This document shows positions 59,472 to 64,000 of a DNA stretch of 64,000 bases, piece by piece. Numbering within the stretch: position 1 is the stretch's first letter; each line of letters opens with the position of its first letter. The notes beneath the pieces were generated by a model. That model was given only the letters and a program-made list of their open reading frames with translations. It was not told the DNA's origin and did no database searches. Made by a program: the position numbers and the translations under genes. Source of the DNA: Bifidobacterium tsurumiense (GTDB lineage: Bacteria > Actinomycetota > Actinomycetes > Actinomycetales > Bifidobacteriaceae); contig NZ_JGZU01000009.1 in the NCBI RefSeq assembly GCF_000741765.1, forward strand, positions 1-64,000. Direction: 5' to 3'.

Positions 59472-60515
59472 ATGCCAGGACTGCAAGGGTCTGCCGAGCC
59501 TTTAAGCTCGGCGTACCAGTTGGCCTTGTTAGATCTGGATGGGGTGGTGTATCGAGGAAAGAACCCTATTGATCATGCCGTCGAAAGTATCCGCGAAGCG
59601 GAAAGGATCGGCATGACCATCGAATACACCACCAATAATTCATCACGCTTTCCCAATGTGGTGGCGGGGCAATTGCAAGGATTCGGTCTGGACGTCGAGG
59701 ACTGGCAGGTTATCACCTCATCCATAGTGGCTGCACGTATGGTGGCGCGAAGCGTACCTCAGGCTCGAAGGGTTCTGGTGTTAGGCGCTGAGCATCTTCG
59801 CCATGAAGTGGAGTCTCGTAGGGGGTTGGTTGTGGTTGATGATGCAGCGGCTGAACCGCAAGCGGTTATCCAAGGCTGGTATCCGGACATGTCGTGGAAT
59901 CAGATGGCGCAGGTCGCCTTCGCCGTGGAACGTGGCGCCACCTATTTCGTGACCAACAGGGATCTGACCATTCCACGCGAATTGGGCATAGCACCGGGTT
60001 GCGGCTCCATGATTCAGGCCGTGATCAACGCGACCGGGGTGGAACCAGTCGCATCGGCGGGAAAACCAGAATCGGCGATGTATGACGAAGCCCGCTTGTT
60101 GGCGGCACATGACGGTGCAGAGGCGGTGGCCAAGGAATTATGCCTTGCCATAGGCGACCGTTTGGACACGGATATCGAAGCCGGCAACCGTGGTGGATAT
60201 GATTCCTTGGCAGTGTTGACTGGTGTTACCAATCCTGCGGAATTGATGAGGGCCCCGGAGCATCTGCGTCCAAGCTATATTGTTGCCGATTTGCGTGGTC
60301 TCAACCAGGCTCAGCCGCAGCCTAAGCAGCTTGAACGCAATCGCTGGTCATGTGCAGATGCGCAGGCTTGGATTGACGAAGATGCGATTGTGGTCACTGA
60401 TGAGCAGGATATCAACGCCTTGCGGGCCGCATGCTCATTGACATGGGCCATGCAGGATCGCGGCGAGGCGGATACCTTGCCGGCAATGCGTTTGCCTGAG
60501 TTCGCTACGCTATGA
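59472..60515 (+). CDS. HAD superfamily IIA (NagD-like) phosphatase
   Basis: A 347-residue hydrolase. The nucleophile motif is ALLDLDGVVYRGKN, motif II the TTNNSSRF segment, motif III Lys in SAGKPESAMYDEA, and motif IV LAIGDRLDTDIEAGNRGGYDSLAVLTGV. The C2 cap between motifs II and III defines subclass IIA (NagD/4-nitrophenylphosphatase). Substrate unknown. Start ATG is nine bases after AGGAG; it follows the TPR protein gene by 12 bases and overlaps the next small gene by four, so these form an operon ending with tlyA. Confidence 0.9.
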   Translation: MPGLQGSAEPLSSAYQLALLDLDGVVYRGKNPIDHAVESIREAERIGMTIEYTTNNSSRFPNVVAGQLQGFGLDVEDWQVITSSIVAARMVARSVPQARRVLVLGAEHLRHEVESRRGLVVVDDAAAEPQAVIQGWYPDMSWNQMAQVAFAVERGATYFVTNRDLTIPRELGIAPGCGSMIQAVINATGVEPVASAGKPESAMYDEARLLAAHDGAEAVAKELCLAIGDRLDTDIEAGNRGGYDSLAVLTGVTNPAELMRAPEHLRPSYIVADLRGLNQAQPQPKQLERNRWSCADAQAWIDEDAIVVTDEQDINALRAACSLTWAMQDRGEADTLPAMRLPEFATL

Positions 60516-60733
60516 ACATGGACGATATGTTCTCACCTACCGAGAAAGATATTGACCGCAACAGCCAAGCCGCAGAGCAAGAACATGGGGATGCGGCTTG
60601 GCAAGCGCTTGATGCGGATATCGCTCAACGCTTGTCTCAAATCACTCAGGAAAGCGAGGATGGCAGAATCGCGTTGTATCGCGAAACCTTGGACTCCCTG
60701 CGTGCATCACTCGATGAGGATTCGGAGCGATAG
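60512..60733 (+). CDS. Small acidic protein (73 aa), unknown
   Basis: Starts within the stop of the HAD gene (ATGA overlap), so translation is coupled. The product is acidic and predicted helical (EKDIDRNSQAAEQEHGDAAWQALDADIAQRLSQITQ, ALYRETLDSLRASLDEDSER). No recognised domain. Its place between the HAD and tlyA genes suggests a conserved operon member. Confidence 0.7.
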   Translation: MNMDDMFSPTEKDIDRNSQAAEQEHGDAAWQALDADIAQRLSQITQESEDGRIALYRETLDSLRASLDEDSER

Positions 60734-60736
60734 GGC

Positions 60737-61570
60737 GTGAAGAGCATGCAAACGAATCCGTATGTTTTCAATGGTGCTCATGGGGATCCAATCCAGAAAG
60801 ACGGAATAGGGCGCCAATGCAATACGGCAGAAACCGTTCGTCTTGATGTGCTTGTGGTTCAGCGCCAGTTCGTAGACACACGTACCAAAGCCCAGCGGTT
60901 GATATCCGAAGGCAATATCTCAGTGGATGGCAAGGTCATCACCAAACCGTCCACAAAGGTGAGTCCTCTCGCGCATATCGTCGTGGACAAAGGGGAAGAC
61001 TACGTTTCCCGCGGCGCTTATAAACTGCTGGGAGCGTTGCAATCCTTCACGCAGCATGGCTTGCCGAATATACACGGTTTGCGTGCCCTAGATATCGGAG
61101 CTTCTACAGGAGGCTTCAGCGATGTGCTCCTCAGGCATGGAGCAAGCCATGTGCTGGCCTTGGATGTCGGTCATGGGCAACTTGATTCACGCATCTCACA
61201 AGACTCTCGTGTTACTGAAATGAGCGGGGTCAATATTCGCGATGTTCAGTCGCATGACCTGCCATATCGACCCGAGCTGATCGTTTCGGACGTATCCTTC
61301 ATATCCCTGCGTTTGGTGTTGCCGGTGGTAGCGCGCATAGCAAACTATCCCTCGCATATCATCATGCTTATCAAACCGCAGTTCGAAGTCGGCAAAGGGC
61401 ATCTCGGAAAAAACGGCGTCGTGGATGATGCCAACCTTCGCCAACAGGCGGTTGACGATGTGCTTCAATGCGCACAGGAATGTGGTATGCAGATACGTGC
61501 GGTTATCGATTCGCCCATAGCGGGTATGCATGGCAATGCGGAATATCTGATGTATGCCTATCTGGCCTGA
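60737..61570 (+). CDS. tlyA: TlyA family rRNA 2'-O-methyltransferase
   Basis: 277 residues. N-terminal S4 RNA-binding domain (RLDVLVVQRQFVDTRTKAQRLISEGNISVDGKVITKPST) and a FtsJ/RrmJ-like methyltransferase: DYVSRGAYKLLGAL, the SAM site LRALDIGASTGGFSDVLL, LIVSDVSFISLRLVLP and LIKPQFEVGKG, supplying the K-D-K-E tetrad. TlyA enzymes methylate 16S and 23S rRNA ribose and affect capreomycin sensitivity. GTG start at 60737 follows GGAGCGATA; an ATG three codons later is possible. Its 3' end overlaps the convergent bactofilin-like gene by 13 bases. Confidence 0.93.
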   Translation: MKSMQTNPYVFNGAHGDPIQKDGIGRQCNTAETVRLDVLVVQRQFVDTRTKAQRLISEGNISVDGKVITKPSTKVSPLAHIVVDKGEDYVSRGAYKLLGALQSFTQHGLPNIHGLRALDIGASTGGFSDVLLRHGASHVLALDVGHGQLDSRISQDSRVTEMSGVNIRDVQSHDLPYRPELIVSDVSFISLRLVLPVVARIANYPSHIIMLIKPQFEVGKGHLGKNGVVDDANLRQQAVDDVLQCAQECGMQIRAVIDSPIAGMHGNAEYLMYAYLA

Positions 61571-62229
61571 TGCGGCGGAGAGGTGCCATGATTGCGCATG
61601 ATGACCGCAGATGAGATATCGCTGGTGAGGCGATCGCGGTATCGCACATATTCGATCAGACACTCGTCGGACAATGTAATGGAATCGGCATCCATGCTTC
61701 GACAACGCAGCTGATGCACATTGACTTGGGCGGCGACCACTGTGTCGATAACGCTACGCTTGGCATAATGTGGCATGCCGTGCCGGTGCAATAATGTGCT
61801 TTGCAAGGTGGAAAGCGTCAGCTGTTCCGTATGCACCGAGCAAGCGACGATATGCCCTGTGATATCAATGCTTGTGGCATCGATGCATCGCGGCTTGCTC
61901 ACCATGCCGGAAACCTTGAGCGAGTGGGTGCGGATATTGCCTTTGACCGCGATGTCACCTGTAAAATCAAGGCTTTCACACTCGATGTCCCCATGGACCA
62001 TAATGCTCCCATAGCCGCTCAGAAGGCGCACATGCAAATTACCGGTGCAAATGACACGCCCGGAAGAACACGCAAGTACTTCACCATGGCAATCCTTGGT
62101 CCGCAGCAGGCTATCGGTGGAAAGCTTGCCGAAACTCACATGAGATCCCAAACGATGAGGGCCGTGTAGAACCAGAGAATCGTAGGCTCCGGCATACACT
62201 ATTCCTCCAGCGGATTTGAGATTCATCAT
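61558..62229 (-). CDS. Bactofilin-like beta-helix protein
   Basis: A 223-residue protein with a regular pattern of short Gly-ended strands: GRVICTGNLHVRLLSGYGSIMVHGDIECESLDFTGDIAVKGNIRTHSLKVSG, typical of right-handed beta-helices in bactofilins and related polymer-forming proteins. A Cys/His-containing N-terminal half and a C-terminal segment without the repeat follow (ITLSDECLIEYVRYRDRL). No signal peptide or membrane helix. Bactofilins form cytoskeletal scaffolds; that role here is inference. The gene is convergent with tlyA and overlaps it, and divergent from the ABC ATPase gene. Start at 62229 or the second ATG at 62226. Confidence 0.65.
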   Translation of the reverse strand: MMNLKSAGGIVYAGAYDSLVLHGPHRLGSHVSFGKLSTDSLLRTKDCHGEVLACSSGRVICTGNLHVRLLSGYGSIMVHGDIECESLDFTGDIAVKGNIRTHSLKVSGMVSKPRCIDATSIDITGHIVACSVHTEQLTLSTLQSTLLHRHGMPHYAKRSVIDTVVAAQVNVHQLRCRSMDADSITLSDECLIEYVRYRDRLTSDISSAVIMRNHGTSPPHQAR

Positions 62230-62437
62230 GATGGCCCCCGCTCCCAGCTACGCCCCTTGAGTAGCCGAACTTCGTTGTTGAGGCTATATTGCCGGAAAAA
62301 TCCATCCGCCACACCAGAAAACTCAATATATGTTGTTTTTGACTATGTGGACGCTGCAACAATATCCGGATGGCTGAAGCCTAATATTGAAGCCAACGAA
62401 GATCAGCGGATAAGGCATCGCGACGATGGGAGCTCAT

Positions 62438-63304
62438 ATGAATGCGAATAACGAGCAAGTTCTGGCGCTATCCTCTATCGAATTGCGCAGAAGACGTCGT
62501 CCTATTGTCCGCGATGTGAATATGCGAATAGAACGAGGGCAACGATGGGTGTTATTCGGTCCTAATGGCATCGGCAAATCCACTCTGGTTTCAATGATGT
62601 CGGCACGGTTGTTTCCGAGTGCCGGAACGGTGGAAATCCTCGGGAAACGACTCGGTACGGTTGATGTTTCGAGTTTGCGACCGCATATCGGATTGGCCAG
62701 TTCGGATCTCGCTGATGAGCTTCCTCCTATGGAAGACCCCTTGGATGTGGTTCTTACGGGATTGACAGGTACTGCCGGCCGTTGGAAGGAACTGTTTGAA
62801 CGGCAGGAGCGCGAACGTGCGCTGCAGCTTATGGAGGAATTCCAAATCGCGTATTTGGCCGGAAAAGCCATGTGGCAGCTCAGCACTGGCGAGCGCACAC
62901 GTGTGCTGATAGCGCGGGCGTTGATGAATGATCCCGAACTGCTTATTCTCGACGAGCCCACAACCGGGCTGGATCTGGGTGGCAGGGAGCGCGTTATGCG
63001 CACTTTGGGCAGGCTGGGGACAGAACGATCCAATCGTGCGGTGATTCTGGTCACCCATAGGCTTGAAGAAATTCCCGAAGGTTTCGATCATATCGCCATG
63101 ATGGGCAGGATGCGCACCGAAGATTCTCAGGCCAGTGCGGCGGAGGGCTTTGCCCCGGATGCCCCTGATAATCCGGAACCGGGAACCATCGTGTACAGCG
63201 GTCCCATAGAAGAAGGGCTCAACGACGCCCGCCTCAGTTCTATGTTTGATATGCCGATCCAGGTGGTTCGCACAGGAAAGCGATGGTCTGCATTCGCACG
63301 ATAG
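62438..63304 (+). CDS. Stand-alone ABC ATPase (ModF/YlmA-like)
   Basis: A 288-residue ATP-binding protein: IELRRRRRPIVRDVNMRIERGQ, Walker A GPNGIGKST, Q-loop IGLASSDLADEL, signature LSTGERTRVLIARAL, Walker B LLILDEPTTGLDLGG and H-loop ILVTHRLEEIPEGF. No transmembrane partner is adjacent. The IGLASS pattern and C-terminal GPIEEGLND resemble the cytosolic YlmA group of unknown role. The ATG before NANNEQVLAL, after GGGAG, is chosen over one four codons upstream. Confidence 0.85.
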   Translation: MNANNEQVLALSSIELRRRRRPIVRDVNMRIERGQRWVLFGPNGIGKSTLVSMMSARLFPSAGTVEILGKRLGTVDVSSLRPHIGLASSDLADELPPMEDPLDVVLTGLTGTAGRWKELFERQERERALQLMEEFQIAYLAGKAMWQLSTGERTRVLIARALMNDPELLILDEPTTGLDLGGRERVMRTLGRLGTERSNRAVILVTHRLEEIPEGFDHIAMMGRMRTEDSQASAAEGFAPDAPDNPEPGTIVYSGPIEEGLNDARLSSMFDMPIQVVRTGKRWSAFAR

Positions 63305-63405
63305 TCTTATGCTTGGCGTGACCTTTTGCCACAATGGTGCCGGATACGCGGGAGTCCATGAGGTCCGAAACGGACCGTGCGTGCCGATGTGCTGAAAGGA
63401 TTGTT

Positions 63406-64000
63406 ATGCCAAAACGTGGTTTGCTGCAGGCCGGCGAGAAAGTGCAATTTACCGATCGCAAGGGCAAACGCATAACCGATCAGCTGAGCACAGGCGGCAG
63501 CACACAAACCGAGCACGGGCTGATAATGCATGACGATATTATCGGCGGCACCGAAGGCGTTGTGGTCACTACGCGCACGGCGAGCAGGGAAGCGCAGATC
63601 AACGAGGTGCATCCAGAACGAGATGCCAATAAGCCTTGGAAGGCTTCGCGTGCCATAGGTGGTTGGCAATATGCGGTTATGCGACCGCGGTTGGCGGATT
63701 ATGTCCTTTCCATGCCACGCGGGGCACAGATCATGTATCCGAAGGATATCGCACAAGTCATCCAGCTCGGAGATATTCGCAAAGGCATGCATGTTCTGGA
63801 ATCGGGCGCAGGATCTGGCGCAATGAGCATCAATCTTCTTGATGCAGTGGGGGAGCAGGGCCATGTGACCACGATCGAAATGCGTTCTGAATTTGCGCAT
63901 GTGGCTCGTGCGAATGCCGCTTTGTATTTCAACGAGGAACCCCAGTGGTGGGATGTTCTGGAAGGTGATTTTGATTCAGTGGCTGCAACCCTCGAGGCCC
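63406..64000 (+). CDS. trmI: tRNA (adenine-58-N1)-methyltransferase TrmI, 3' end outside the window
   Basis: 198 residues visible. N-terminal beta domain: GLLQAGEKVQFTDRKGKRIT and GGSTQTEHGLIMHDDIIGG. The region before the SAM domain (YAVMRPRLADYVLSMPRGAQIMYPKDIAQVIQLGDI) and the SAM site (GMHVLESGAGSGAMSINLLDAVGEQGHVTTIEMR) match actinobacterial TrmI. It methylates A58 in the T-loop of tRNAs. Start ATG follows AAAGGATTGTT. A short GGTCCG-AAA-CGGACC hairpin lies just upstream (63363-63377). The full gene should run about 1 kb. Confidence 0.93.
   Translation, partial: MPKRGLLQAGEKVQFTDRKGKRITDQLSTGGSTQTEHGLIMHDDIIGGTEGVVVTTRTASREAQINEVHPERDANKPWKASRAIGGWQYAVMRPRLADYVLSMPRGAQIMYPKDIAQVIQLGDIRKGMHVLESGAGSGAMSINLLDAVGEQGHVTTIEMRSEFAHVARANAALYFNEEPQWWDVLEGDFDSVAATLEA

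Overview
The window looks like a chromosomal segment of a member of the Bifidobacteriaceae (Bifidobacterium or a close relative). This rests on gene content recalled from the family: an argCJBDFRGH cluster directly after pheST, a long LigA, fused ECF vitamin transporters, DUF3043 and DUF4191 proteins, a polyphosphate glucokinase and a basic/TPR/acidic protein after tyrS. Base composition is moderate GC. No rRNA or complete tRNA gene, no insertion sequence and no CRISPR array was seen.

Layout. 1-470: 3' end of an unrecognised + strand gene abutting a truncated bcp (peroxiredoxin). 597-4645 (minus): yhbY, then a riboflavin uptake unit in which an FMN riboswitch precedes ribU and a single-chain EcfA-EcfA-EcfT protein. 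4743-9233: GT2 glycosyltransferase, frameshifted ppgK, an aminotransferase and a lone ECF-like ATPase. 9463-10087: a small, highly structured locus (XRE regulator, a 53-residue ORF and about eight hairpins, one mimicking a tRNA T-arm). 10173-20509: a large polytopic membrane protein, a 1197-residue TPR protein, ligA and mrp. 20510-25330: a gene remnant, an ABC-F ATPase, and a TetR regulator with two aldo-keto reductases. 25397-29003 (minus): glnA and two actinobacterial membrane proteins. 29208-34430: an M20 peptidase, then a TPP riboswitch with ykoE and a second A-A-T fusion transporter. 34760-37687 (minus): a MacB-type ABC exporter with a small membrane protein. 37946-52450: an rRNA/tRNA methyltransferase, pheST and the arginine operon with ARG boxes. 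52502-55617: DUF3290/DUF421 and a malolactic-type enzyme, probably acquired. 55956-64000: tyrS, the RGG-like TPR protein, a HAD phosphatase, tlyA, a bactofilin-like protein, an ABC ATPase and trmI (cut by the window end).

How it works together. Two vitamin uptake units have the same architecture, each with one S protein, one fused A-A-T chain and its own riboswitch. The arginine genes cover the acetylated cycle from argC to argH and carry their own repressor, argR, with matching operators before argC and argG.

A warning on quality. Several genes show single-base indels in homopolymer runs. Some break the frame (ppgK, argF). Others occur as closely spaced minus/plus pairs that leave the ORF open but replace a conserved segment with out-of-frame residues (pheT, second aldo-keto reductase, thiamine ECF fusion). 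Sequencing error is the simplest explanation, though the pairing is striking. No complete undescribed system can be claimed. The best candidate for something new is the hairpin-rich locus at 9463-10087.
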